Source of the DNA: Bos javanicus
Lineage: Eukaryota; Chordata; Mammalia; Artiodactyla; Bovidae
Reading direction: 5' to 3'
Assembly: GCF_032452875.1 (NCBI RefSeq)
Contig: NW_026893841.1
Coordinates: forward strand, 272,489 to 336,488
DNA: 64,000 nucleotides
Below the pieces are notes generated by a model. That model was not told the DNA's origin. It was given only the letters and a program-made list of their open reading frames with translations, and searched no databases. Positions 27,515 to 40,371 of the stretch are shown in pieces. The translations under genes were made by a program, and so were the position numbers. The first letter of the stretch is position 1. Each line of letters opens with the position of its first letter.

Positions 27515-29386
27515 CTGCTGAGCTGCGTGATTACTGTCTGCTCATCTGCTTGACAATTGCCAGCTGAGCTGCACGATTCCTGCCTGTCATCTGCTTGACA
27601 ATTGCCAGCTGTGCTGCGTAATTCCTGCCTGCTCAGCTGCTTGATTATTGCCAGCTGAGCAGCATGATTCCTCACACCTGAGTTCCATGATTATTGCCTG
27701 CTGACTGTTTGATTCGTGCCTACTCAGCTCTTTGTTTATTGCCTCCAGAGGCACATGATCAGTGTATGATAGCAAACATGATCAGCGCATGATCAGTCAC
27801 ATGATCAGCGCCATTAAGTCACGTGATCACTACATGATAGTCATGTGATCAGTCCATGCTCAGTCACGGTATCAGTGCATGATCAGCCACGTGATCAGTG
27901 CATGATCTGTCACATGATTAGTGTATGATCATCCACGTGATCAGTGCATGGGCAGTCATGTGATCAGTGCATGATATAGACGTGATCAGTGCATGATCAG
28001 TCTCGTGATCAGTGCATGATAGCCACGTGATCAGTGCATGATCAGTCACCTGATGGGTGTATGATCATTCACGTGACCTGTACATGGTAGCTACATGATC
28101 ATTGCATGATCAGCCACGTGAGTAGTGCATGATAGCCACGTGATCACTGCATGATCAGTCACGTGATCAGTGCATGATCAGTCATGTGACCAGTACATGG
28201 TAGCTGCGTGATCATGGCATGATCAGCCACGTGAGCAGTGCATGATAGCCACGTGATCAGTGCATGATCAGTCACGTGATCAGTGCATGATCAGTCACGT
28301 GATCAGTGCATGATCAGCCACGTGATCAGTGTATGATCAGCCAAGTGATCAGTGCATGATAGCCACGTGATCAGTGCATGATCAGTCACGTGATCAGTGC
28401 ATGATCAGTCACGTGATCAGTGCATGATCAGCCACGTGATCAGTGCATGATCAGCCACGTGATCAGTGCATGATCAATTACGTGATCAGTGCATGATCAG
28501 TCACGTGACAGTACATGGTAGCTACGTGATCAGTGCATGATCAGCCACGTGATCAGTGCATGATAGCCACGTGATCAGTGCATGATAGCCACGTGATCAG
28601 TGCATGATCAGTCATGTGATACGTGTGTGATCAGCCACGTGATCAGTGCATGATATCCACGTGATCAGTGCATGACAGCCACGTGATCAGTGCATGAAGC
28701 CACGTGATCAGTGCATGATCAGTCACGTGATACATGTGTGATCAGCCACGTGATCAGTGCATGATGAGCCACGTGATCAGTGCATGATCAATTACGTGAT
28801 CAGTGCATGATCAGTCACGTGACCAGTACATGGTTGCTACGTGATCGTTGCATGATCAGCCACGTGAGCAGTGCATGATAGCCACGTGATCAGTGCATGA
28901 TCAGTCACGTGATCAGTACATGATCAGTCACGTGAACAGTGCATGATCATTTACGTGATCTTTGCATGATCAGTCACGTGACCAGTATATGGTTGCTACG
29001 TGATCATTCCATGACAGCCACGTGAGCAGTGCATGATAGCCACGTGATGTGTGCATGAGTTACGTGAGCAGGTATGATCAGCCACGTGATCAGTGCATGA
29101 GTGCGTGATCAGTGCATGATATGTCACGTGACAGGTGTGTGATCAGCCACGTGAACAGTGCATGTTCAGCCACGTGATCAGTGCATGATAGCCACGTGAT
29201 CAGTGCATGATCAGTTACGTGAGCAGTGTATGATCAGCCACGTGATCAGTGCATGGTCAGACGTGAACAGTGTATGATCAGCCACGTGATCAGTGCATGA
29301 TATCCAAGTGATCAGTGCATGATCATCACGTGATCAGTGTATGATCAGCCACGTGAACAGTGCATGCTCAGTCACGTGATCTGGGC
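27515..29386 (+). repeat. HOR unit 12 (1,872 bp), second of super-unit B
   Basis: The cassette is 27515-27765 and L1 is at 28202. The marker CACATGATTAG is shared with its counterpart in super-unit A. Single-base losses such as GTGACAGTACATGG (28505) are private. Confidence 0.9.
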
Positions 29387-31760
29387 CTGCTGAGCTGCGT
29401 GATTACTGTCTGCTCATCTGCTTGACAATTGCCAGCTGAGCTGCACGATTCCTGCCTGTCATCTGCTTGACAATTGCCAGCTGTGCTGCGTAATTCCTGC
29501 CTGCTCAGCTGCTTGATTATTGCCAGCTGAGCAGCATGATTCCTCACACCTGAGTTCCATGATTATTGCCTGCTGACTGTTTGATTCGTGCCTACTCAGC
29601 TCTTTGTTTATTGCCTCCAGAGGCACATGATCAGTGTATGATAGCAAACATGATCAGCGCATGATCAGTCACATGATCAGCGCCATTAAGTCACGTGATC
29701 ACTACATGATAGTCATGTGATCAGTCCATGCTCAGTCACGGTATCAGTGCATGATCAGCCACGTGATCAGTGCATGATCTGTCACAAGATCAGTGTATGA
29801 TCATCCACGTGATCAGTGCATGCAGTCATGTGATCAGTGCATGATATAGACGTGATCAGTGCATGATCAGTCTCGTGATCAGTGCATGATAGCCACGTGA
29901 TCAGTGCATGATCAGTCACCTGATGGGTGTATGATCATTCACGTGACCTGTACATGGTAGCTACATGATCATTGCATGATCAGCCACGTGAGTAGTCATG
30001 ATAGCCACGTGATCAGTGCATGATCAGTCACGTGATCAGTGCATGATCAGTCATGTGACCAGTACATGGTAGCTGCGTGATCATGGCATGATCAGCCACG
30101 TGAGCAGTGCATGATAGCCACGTGATCAGTGCATGATCAGACACGTGATCAGTGCATGATCAGTCACGTGATCAGTGCATGATCAGCCACGTGATCAGTG
30201 CATGATCAGGCACGTGATCAGTGCATGTCAGCCACGTGATCAGTGCATGATAGCCACGTGATCAGTGCATGATCAGTCACGTGATCAGTGCATGATCAGT
30301 CACGTGATCAGTGCATGATCAGCCACGTGATCAGTGCATGATCAGCCACGTGATCAGTGCATGATCAGTTACGTGATCAGTGCATGATCAGTCACGTGAT
30401 CAGTGCATGATAGCCACGTGATCAGTGCATGATCAGCCACGTGATCAGTGCATGATAGCCACGTGATCAGTGCATGATAGCCACGTGATCAGTGCATGAT
30501 AGCCACGTGATCAGTGCATGATCAGTCATGTGATCGTGTGTGATCAGCCACGTGATCAGTGCATGATATCCACGTGATCAGTGCATGATCAGCCACGTGA
30601 TCAGTGCATGATCAGCCACGTGATCAGTGCATGATCAGTCACGTGATCATGTGTGATCAGCCACGTGATCAGTGCATGATCAGCCACGTGATCAGTGCAT
30701 GATCAGTTACGTGATCAGTGCATGATCAGCCACGTGATCAGTGCATGTCAGACCGTGATCAGTGCATGATCAGCCACGTGATCAGTGCATGATAGCCACG
30801 TGATCAGTGCATGATCATCACGTGATCAGTGCATGATCAGCCACGTGATCAGTGCATGATCAGTCGTGATCAGTGCATGATAGCACGTGATCAGTGCATG
30901 ATCAGCCACGTGATCAGTGCATGATAGCCACGTGATCAGTGCATGATCAGTCACGTGATCAGTGCATGATCAGTCACGTGATCAGTGCATGATCAGCCAC
31001 GTGATCAGTGCATGATCAGTCACGTGATCAGTGCATGATCAGCCACGTGATCAGTGCATGATCAGTCACGTGATCAGTGCATGATCAGCCACGTGATCAG
31101 TGCATGATAGCCACGTGATCAGTGCATGATCAGTCACGTGATCAGTGCATGATCAGTCACGTGATCAGTGCATGATCAGCCACGTGATCAGTGCATGATC
31201 AGCCACGTGATCAGTGCATGATCAATTACGTGATCAGTGCATGATCAGTCACGTGACCAGTACATGGTAGCTACGTGATCATTGCATGATCAGCCACGTG
31301 ATCAGTGCATGATAGCACGTGATCAGTGCATGATCAGCCACGTGATCAGTGCATGATCAGCCACGTGATCAGTGCATGATCAGTCACGTGATCGTGTGCA
31401 TGATCAGCCACGTGATCAGTGCATGATAGCCACGTGATCAGTGCATGATCAGCCACGTGATCAGTGCATGATAGCCACGTGATCAGTGCATGATCAGTCA
31501 CGTGATCATGTGTGATCAGCCACGTGATCAGTGCATGATCAGTTACGTGATCAGTGCATGATCAGTCACGTGATCAGTGCATGATCTACGTGATCAGTGC
31601 ATGATCAGCCACGTGATCAGTGCATGATAGCCACGTGATCAGTGCATGATCAGTCACGTGATCAGTGCATGATCAGTCACGTGATCAGTGCATGATCAGT
31701 CACGTGATCAGTGCATGATCATTTACGTGATCAGTGCATGATCAGTCACGTGATCTGGGC
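29387..31760 (+). repeat. HOR unit 13 (2,374 bp), third of super-unit B
   Basis: The cassette is 29387-29637 and L1 is at 30071. The second landmark is degenerate (TAGCACGTGATCAG near 30881) but sits where the 800-bp spacing of its counterparts predicts. Private markers: CACAAGATCAG and GCATGCAGTCATG near 29,780-29,830. Confidence 0.88.
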
Positions 31761-31965
31761 CTGCTGAGCTGCGTGATTACTGTCTGCTCATCTGCTGACA
31801 ATTGCCAGCTGAGCTGCACGATTCCTGCCTGCTCAGCTGCTTGATTATTGCCAGCTGAGCAGCATGATTCCTCACACCTGAGTTCCATGATTATTGCCTG
31901 CTGACTGTTTGATTCGTGCCTACTCAGCTCTTTGTTTATTGCCTCCAGAGGCACATGATCAGTGT
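31761..31965 (+). repeat. Short cassette (205 bp), fourth unit of super-unit B
   Basis: It carries the same 45-bp loss as 20782-20987, plus one extra base lost near 31795 (CTGCTGACA where other copies have CTGCTTGACA). That single-base loss shifts the minus-strand frame and lengthens the chance ORF to 77 codons (31742-31975), which shows that the frame is not maintained. Confidence 0.9.
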
Positions 31966-33589
31966 ATGATAGCAAACATGATCAGCGCATGATCAGTCAC
32001 ATGATCAGCGCCATTAAGTCACGTGATCACTACATGATAGTCATGTGATCAGTCCATGCTCAGTCACGGTATCAGTGCATGATCAGCCACGTGATCAGTG
32101 CATGATCTGTCACAAGATTAGTGTATGATCATCCACGTGATCAGTGCATGGGCAGTCATGTGATCAGTGCATGATATAGACGTGATCAGTGCATGATCAG
32201 TCTCGTGATCAGTGCATGATAGCCACGTGATCAGTGCATGATCAGTCACCTGATGGGTGTATGATCATTCACGTGACCTGTACATGGTAGCTACATGATC
32301 ATTGCATGATCAGCCACGTGATAGTGCATGATAGCCACGTGATCAGTGCATGATCAGTCACGTGATCAGTGCATGATCAGTCATGTGACCAGTACATGGT
32401 AGCTGCGTGATCATGGCATGATCAGCCACGTGATCAGTGCATGATCAGCCACGTGATCAGTGCATGATCAGTCACGTGATCAGTGCATGATCAGCCACGT
32501 GATCAGTGCATGATCAGCACGTGATCAGTGCATGATCAGCCAAGTGATCAGTGCATGATAGCCACGTGATCAGTGCATGATCAGTCACGTGATCAGTGCA
32601 TGATCAGTTACGTGATCAGTGCATGATCAGCCACGTGATCAGTGCATGATCAGCCACGTGATCAGTGCATGATCAATTACGTGATCAGTGCATGATCAGT
32701 CACGTGATCAGTACATGGTAGCTACGTGATCATTGCATGATGACGTGATCAGTGCATGATCAGTCACGTGATCAGTGCATGATAGCCACGTGATCAGAGC
32801 ATGATCAGTCATGTGATACGTGTGTGATCAGCCACGTGATCAGTGCATGATATCCACGTGATCAGTGCATGACAGCCACGTGATCGGTGCATGATATCCA
32901 CGGGATCAGTGCATGATCAGTCACGTGATACATGTGTGATCAGCCACGTGATCAGTGCATGATGAGCCACGTGATCAGTGCAGGATCAATTACGTGATCA
33001 GTGCATGATCAGTCACGTGACCAGTACATGGTTGCTACGTGATCGTTGCATGATCAGCCACGTGAGCAGAGCATGATAGCCACGTGATCAGTGCATGATC
33101 AGTCACGTGATCAGTACATGATCAGTCACGTGAACAGTGCATGATCATTTACGTGATCAGTGCATGATCAGTCACGTGACCAGTATATGGTAGCTACGTG
33201 ATCATTCCATGACGAGCCACGTGAGCAGTGCATGATAGCCACGTGATGTGTGCATGAGTTACGTGAGCAGTATGATCAGCCACGTGATCAGTGCATGAGT
33301 GCCACGTGATCAGTGCATGATATGTCACGTGACAGGTGTGTGATCAGCCACGTGAACAGTGCATGTTCAGCCACGTGATCAGTGCATGATAGCCACGTGA
33401 TCAGTGCATGATCAGTTACGTGAGCAGTGTATGATCAGCCACGTGATCAGTGCATGGTCAGACACGTGAACAGTGTATGATCAGCCACGTGATCAGTGCA
33501 TGATATCCAAGTGATCAGTGCATGATCATCACGTGATCAGTGTATGATCAGCCACGTGAACAGTGCATGCTCAGTCACGTGATCTGGGC
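31761..33589 (+). repeat. HOR unit 14 (1,829 bp), short-cassette unit of super-unit B
   Basis: It starts with the 205-bp cassette, and L1 is at 32401 (+640). The stretch 32,785-32,910 holds several private substitutions (GATCAGAGCATG, GATCGGTGC, CCACGGGATC). The right half is ordinary. Confidence 0.9.
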
Positions 33590-35376
33590 CTGCTGAGCTG
33601 CGTGATTACTGTCTGCTCATCTGCTTGACAATTGCCAGCTGAGCTGCACGATTCCTGCCTGTCATCTGCTTGACAATTGCCAGCTGTGCTGCGTAATTCC
33701 TGCCTGCTCAGCTGCTTGATTATTGCCAGCTGAGCAGCATGATTCCTCACAGCTGAGTTCCATGATTATTGCCTGCTGACTGTTTGATTCGTGCCTACTC
33801 AGCTCTTTGTTTATTGCCTCCAGAGGCACATGATCAGTGTATGATAGCAAACATGATCAGCGCATGATCAGTCACATGATCAGCGCCATTAAGTCACGTG
33901 ATCACTACATGATAGTCATGTGATCAGTCCATGCTCAGTCACGGTATCAGTGCATGATCAGCCACGTGATCAGTGCATGATCTGTCACATGATTAGTGTA
34001 TGATCATCCACGTGATCAGTGCATGGGCAGTCATGTGATCAGTGCATGATATAGACGTGATCAGTGCATGATCAGTCTCGTGATCAGTGCATGATAGCCA
34101 CGTGATCAGTGCATGATCAGTCACCTGATGGGTGTATGATCATTCACGTGACCTGTACATGGTAGCTACATGATCATTGCATGATCAGCCACGTGAGTAG
34201 TGCATGATAGCCACGTGATCACTGCATGATCAGTCACGTGATCAGTGCATGATCAGTCATGTGACCAGTACATGGTAGCTGCGTGATCATGGCATGATCA
34301 GCCACGTGAGCAGTGCATGATAGCCACGTGATCAGTGCATGATCAGCCACGTGATCAGTGCATGATCAGTCACGTGATCAGTGCATGATCAGTCATGTGA
34401 TCAGTGTATGATCAGCCACGTGATCAGTGCATGATCAGCCACGTGATCAGTGCATGATCAATTACGTGATCAGTGCATGATCAGTCACGTGACCAGTGCA
34501 TGGTAGCTACGTGATCATTGCATGATCAGCCACGTGATCAGTGCATGATAGCCACGTGATCAGTGCATGATAGCCACGTGATCAGTGCATGATCAGTCAT
34601 GTGATCGTGTGTGATCAGCCACGTGATCAGTGCATGATATCCACGTGATCAGTGCATGACAGCCACGTGATCAGTGCATGAGAGCCACGTGATCAGTGCA
34701 TGATCAGTCCGTGATCATGTGTGATCAGCCACGTGATCAGTGCATGATGAGCCACGTGATCAGTGCAGGATCAATTACGTGATCAGTGCATGATCAGTCA
34801 CGTGACCAGTACATGGTTGCTACGTGATCGTTGCATGATCAGCCACGTGAGCAGAGCATGATAGCCACGTGATCAGTGCATGATCAGTCACGTGATCAGT
34901 ACATGATCAGTCACGTGAACAGTGCATGATCATTTACGTGATCTTTGCATGATCAGTCACGTGACCAGTATATGGTTGCTACGTGATCATTCCATGACGA
35001 GCCACGTGAGCAGTGCATGATAGCCACGTGATGTGTGCATGAGTTACGTGAGCAGAGTATGATCAGCCACGTGATCAGTGCATGAGTGCCACGTGATCAG
35101 TGCATGATATGTCACGTGACAGGTGTGTGATCAGCCACGTGAACAGTGCATGTTCAGCCACGTGATCAGTGCATGATAGCCACGTGATCAGTGCATGATC
35201 AGTTACGTGAGCAGTGTATGATCAGCCACGTGATCAGTGCATGGTCAGACACGTGAACAGTGTATGATCAGCCACGTGATCAGTGCATGATATCCAAGTG
35301 ATCAGTGCATGATCATCACGTGATCAGTGTATGATCAGCCACGTGAACAGTGCATGCTCAGTCACGTGATCTGGGC
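33590..35376 (+). repeat. HOR unit 15 (1,787 bp), fifth of super-unit B
   Basis: The cassette is 33590-33840 (G marker, where super-unit A has C) and L1 is at 34277. It lacks the same near-consensus monomers after L1 as units 10 and 20. Confidence 0.9.
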
Positions 35377-38300
35377 CTGCTGAGCTGCGTGATTACTGTC
35401 TGCTCATCTGCTTGACAATTGCCAGCTGAGCTGCACGATTCCTGCCTGTCATCTGCTTGACAATTGCCAGCTGTGCTGCGTAATTCCTGCCTGCTCAGCT
35501 GCTTGATTATTGCCAGCTGAGCAGCATGATTCCTCACACCTGAGTTCCATGATTATTGCCTGCTGACTGTTTGATTCGTGCCTACTCAGCTCTTTGTTTA
35601 TTGCCTCCAGAGGCACATGATCAGTGTATGATAGCAAACATGATCAGCGCATGATCAGTCACATGATCAGCGCCATTAAGTCACGTGATCACTACATGAT
35701 AGTCATGTGATCAGTCCATGCTCAGTCACGGTATCAGTGCATGATCAGCCACGTGATCAGTGCATGATCTGTCACATGATTAGTGTATGATCATCCACGT
35801 GATCAGTGCATGGGCAGTCATGTGATCAGTGCATGATATAGACGTGATCAGTGCATGATCAGTCTCGTGATCAGTGCATGATAGCCACGTGATCAGTGCA
35901 TGATCAGTCACCTGATGGGTGTATGATCATTCACGTGACCTGTACATGGTAGCTACATGATCATTGCATGATCAGCCACGTGAGTAGTGCATGATAGCCA
36001 CGTGATCACTGCATGATCAGTCACGTGATCAGTGCATGATCAGTCATGTGACCAGTACATGGTAGCTGCGTGATCATGGCATGATCAGCCACGTGAGCAG
36101 TGCATGATAGCCACGTGATCAGTGCATGATCAGTCACGTGATCAGTGCATGATCAGTCACGTGATCAGTGCATGATCAGCCACGTGATCAGTGCATGATC
36201 AGCCAGTGATCAGTGCATGATAGCCACGTGATCAGTGCATGATCAGTCACGTGATCAGTGCATGATCAGTCACGTGATCAGTGTATGATCAGCCACGTGA
36301 TCAGTGCATGATCAGCCACGTGATCAGTGCATGATCAGTCGTGATCAGTGCATGATCAGTCACGTGACCAGTACATGGTAGCTACGTGATCATTGCATGA
36401 TCAGCCACGTGATCAGTGCATGATAGCCACGTGATCAGTGCATGATCAGCCACGTGATCAGTGCATGATCAGTCACGTGATCAGTGCATGTCAGCCACGT
36501 GATCAGTGCATGATATCCACGTGATCAGTGCATGACAGCCACGTGATCAGTGCATGATAGCCACGTGATCAGTGCATGATCAGTCACGTGATCATGTGTG
36601 ATCAGCCACGTGATCAGTGCATGATCAGCCACGTGATCAGTGCATGATCAATTCACGTGATCAGTGCATGATCAGTCACGTGACCAGTACATGGTTGCCA
36701 CGTGATCAGTGCATGATCAGCCACGTGAGCAGTGCATGATAGCCACGTGATGTGCATGATCAGTCACGTGATCAGTGCATGATCAGTCACGTGATCAGTG
36801 CATGATCATTCGTGATCTGTGCATGATCAGTCACGTGACCAGTATATGGTTGCTGCATGATCAGTGCATGATCAGCCACGTGATCAGTGCATGATAGCCA
36901 CGTGATCAGTGCATGAGTCACGTGATCAGTGTATGATCAGCCACGTGATCAGTGCATGATGCCACGTGATCAGTGCATGATAGTCACGTGACAGTGTGTG
37001 ATCAGACGTGATCAGTGCATGTTCAGCCACGTGATCAGTGCATGATAGCCACGTGATCAGTGCATGATCAGTTACGTGAGCAGTGCATGATCAGCCACGT
37101 GATCAGTGCATGATCAGACACGTGATCAGTGCATGATCAGCCACGTGATCAGTGCATGATAGCCACGTGATCAGTGCATGATCATCACGTGATCAGTGTA
37201 TGATGATCAGCCACGTGATCAGTGCATGATCAGTCATGTGATCAGTGCATGATAGCTGCGTGATCATGCATGATCAGCCACGTGATCAGTGCATGATAGC
37301 CACGTGATCAGTGCATGATCAGTCACGTGATCAGTGCATGATCAGTCACGTGATCAGTGCATGATCAGCCACGTGATCAGTGCATGATCAGTCCATGATC
37401 AGTGCATGATCAGCCACGTGATCAGTGCATGATCAGCACGTGATCAGTGTATGATCAGCCAAGTGATCAGTGCATGATAGCCACGTGATCAGTGCATGAT
37501 CAGTCACGTGATCAGTGCATGATCAGTTACGTGATCAGTGCATGATCAGCCACGTGATCAGTGCATGATCAGCCACGTGATCAGTGCATGATCGCCGTGA
37601 TCAGTGCATGATCAGTCACGTGATCAGTACATGGTAGCTCATGATCATTGCATGATCAGCCACGTGATCAGTGCATGATAGCCACGTGATCAGTGCATGA
37701 TAGCCACGTGATCAGTGCATGATCAGTCATGTGATACGTGTGTGATCAGCCACGTGATCAGTGCATGATATCCACGTGATCAGTGCATGACAGCCACGTG
37801 ATCAGTGCATGATAGCCACGTGATCAGTGCATGATCAGTCACGTGATATGTGTGATCAGCCACGTGATCAGTGCATGATGAGCCACGTGATCAGTGCAGG
37901 ATCAATTACGTGATCAGTGCATGATCAGTCACGTGACCAGTACATGGTTGCTACGTGATCGTTGCATGATCAGCCACGTGAGCAGAGCATGATAGCCACG
38001 TGATCAGTGCATGATCAGTCACGTGATCAGTACATGATCAGTCACGTGAACAGTGCATGATCATTTACGTGATCTTTGCATGATCAGTCACGTGACCAGT
38101 ATATGGTTGCTACGTGATCATTCCATGACGAGCCACGTGAGCAGTGCATGATAGCCACGTGATGTGTGCATGAGTTACGTGAGCAGAGTATGATCAGCCA
38201 CGTGATCAGTGCATGAGTGCCACGTGATCAGTGCATGATATGTCACGTGACAGGTGTGTGATCAGCCACGTGAACAGTGCATGTTCAGCCACGTGATCAG

Positions 38301-38507
38301 TGCATGATAGCCACGTGATCAGTGCATGATCAGTTACGTGAGCAGTGTATGATCAGCCACGTGATCAGTGCATGGTCAGACACGTGAACAGTGTATGATC
38401 AGCCACGTGATCAGTGCATGATATCCAAGTGATCAGTGCATGATCATCACGTGATCAGTGTATGATCAGCCACGTGAACAGTGCATGCTCAGTCACGTGA
38501 TCTGGGC
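35377..38507 (+). repeat. HOR unit 16 (3,131 bp), long type, first of super-unit C
   Basis: The cassette is 35377-35627 (C marker, unlike its counterparts in A and B). Landmarks are at 36064 and 37254. The cassette-less cycle shows several lost monomer parts (GATCAGACGTGATC near 37002, GTATGATGATCAG near 37199). Confidence 0.9.
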
Positions 38508-40371
38508 CTGCTGAGCTGCGTGATTACTGTCTGCTCATCTGCTTGACAATTGCCAGCTGAGCTGCACGATTCCTGCCTGTCATCTGCTTGACAATTGCCA
38601 GCTGTGCTGCGTAATTCCTGCCTGCTCAGCTGCTTGATTATTGCCAGCTGAGCAGCATGATTCCTCACACCTGAGTTCCATGATTATTGCCTGCTGACTG
38701 TTTGATTCGTGCCTACTCAGCTCTTTGTTTATTGCCTCCAGAGGCACATGATCAGTGTATGATAGCAAACATGATCAGCGCATGATCAGTCACATGATCA
38801 GCGCCATTAAGTCACGTGATCACTACATGATAGTCATGTGATCAGTCCATGCTCAGTCACGGTATCAGTGCATGATCAGCCACGTGATCAGTGCATGATC
38901 TGTCACAAGATTAGTGTATGATCATCCACGTGATCAGTGCATGGGCAGTCATGTGATCAGTGCATGATATAGACGTGATCAGTGCATGATCAGTCTCGTG
39001 ATCAGTGCATGATAGCCACGTGATCAGTGCATGATCAGTCACCTGATGGGTGTATGATCATTCACGTGACCTGTACATGGTAGCTACATGATCATTGCAT
39101 GATCAGCCACGTGAGTAGTGCATGATAGCCACGTGATCACTGCATGATCAGTCACGTGATCAGTGCATGATCAGTCATGTGACCAGTACATGGTAGCTGC
39201 GTGATCATGGCATGATCAGCCACGTGATCAGTGCATGATAGCCACGTGATCAGTGCATGATCAGACACGTGATCAGTGCATGATCAGTCACGTGATCAGT
39301 GCATGATCAGGCACGTGATCAGTGTATGTCAGCCAAGTGATCAGTGCATGATAGCCACGTGATCAGTGCATGATCAGTCACGTGATCAGTGCATGATCAG
39401 TTATGTGATCAGTGTATGATCAGCCACGTGATCAGTGCATGATGCCACATGATCAGTGCATGATCAATTCGTGATCAGTGCATGATCAGTCACGTGACCA
39501 GTACATGGTAGCTACGTGATCATTGCATGATCAGCCACGTGATCAGTGCATGATAGCCACGTGATCAGTGCATGATAGCCACGTGATCAGTGCATGATCA
39601 GTCATGTGATACGTGTGTGATCAGCCACGTGATCAGTGCATGATATCCACGTGATCAGTGCATGACAGCCACGTGATCAGTGCATGATAGCCACGTGATC
39701 AGTGCATGATCAGTCACGTGATACATGTGTGATCAGCCACGTGATCAGTGCATGATCAGTGATCAGTGCATCAATTACGTGATCAGTGCATGATCAGTCA
39801 CGTGACCAGTACATGGTTGCTACGTGATCGTTGCATGATCAGCCACGTGAGCAGAGCATGATAGCCACGTGATCAGTGCATGATCAGTCACGTGATCAGT
39901 ACATGATCAGTCACGTGAACAGTGCATGATCATTTACGTGATCTGTGCATGATCAGTCACGTGACCAGTATATGGTAGCTACGTGATCATTCCATGACGA
40001 GCCACGTGAGCAGTGCATGATAGCCACGTGATGTGTGCATGAGTTACGTGAGCAGAGTATGATCAGCCACGTGATCAGTGCATGAGTGCCACGTGATCAG
40101 TGCATGATATGTCACGTGACAGGTGTGTGATCAGCCACGTGAACAGTGCATCAGCCACGTGATCAGTGCATGATAGCCACGTGATCAGTGCATGATCAGT
40201 TACGTGAGCAGTGTATGATCAGCCACGTGATCAGTGCATGGTCAGACGTGAACAGTGTATGATCAGCCACGTGATCAGTGCATGATATCCAAGTGATCAG
40301 TGCATGATCATCACGTGATCAGTGTATGATCAGCCACGTGAACAGTGCATGCTCAGTCACGTGATCTGGGC
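38508..40371 (+). repeat. HOR unit 17 (1,864 bp), second of super-unit C
   Basis: The cassette is 38508-38758 and L1 is at 39195. It carries CACAAGATTAG, whereas its counterparts in A and B carry CACATGATTAG. Near 39,755 the GATGAGCC monomer is broken (GATCAGTGATCAGTGC). Confidence 0.9.

Larger units (their letters stand above)
24400..35376 (+). repeat. Super-unit B (10,977 bp): five HOR units
   Basis: This group has lengths 3115, 1872, 2374, 1829 and 1787. Landmarks fall at 25087, 26275, 28202, 30071, about 30882 (degenerate), 32401 and 34277, each 10.91-10.98 kb after its counterpart in super-unit A. The fourth cassette (31761-31965) is again the short form. Cassette and post-cassette marker bases match super-unit A at nearly every position; the clear difference is the C/G marker in the fifth unit. 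Confidence 0.88.
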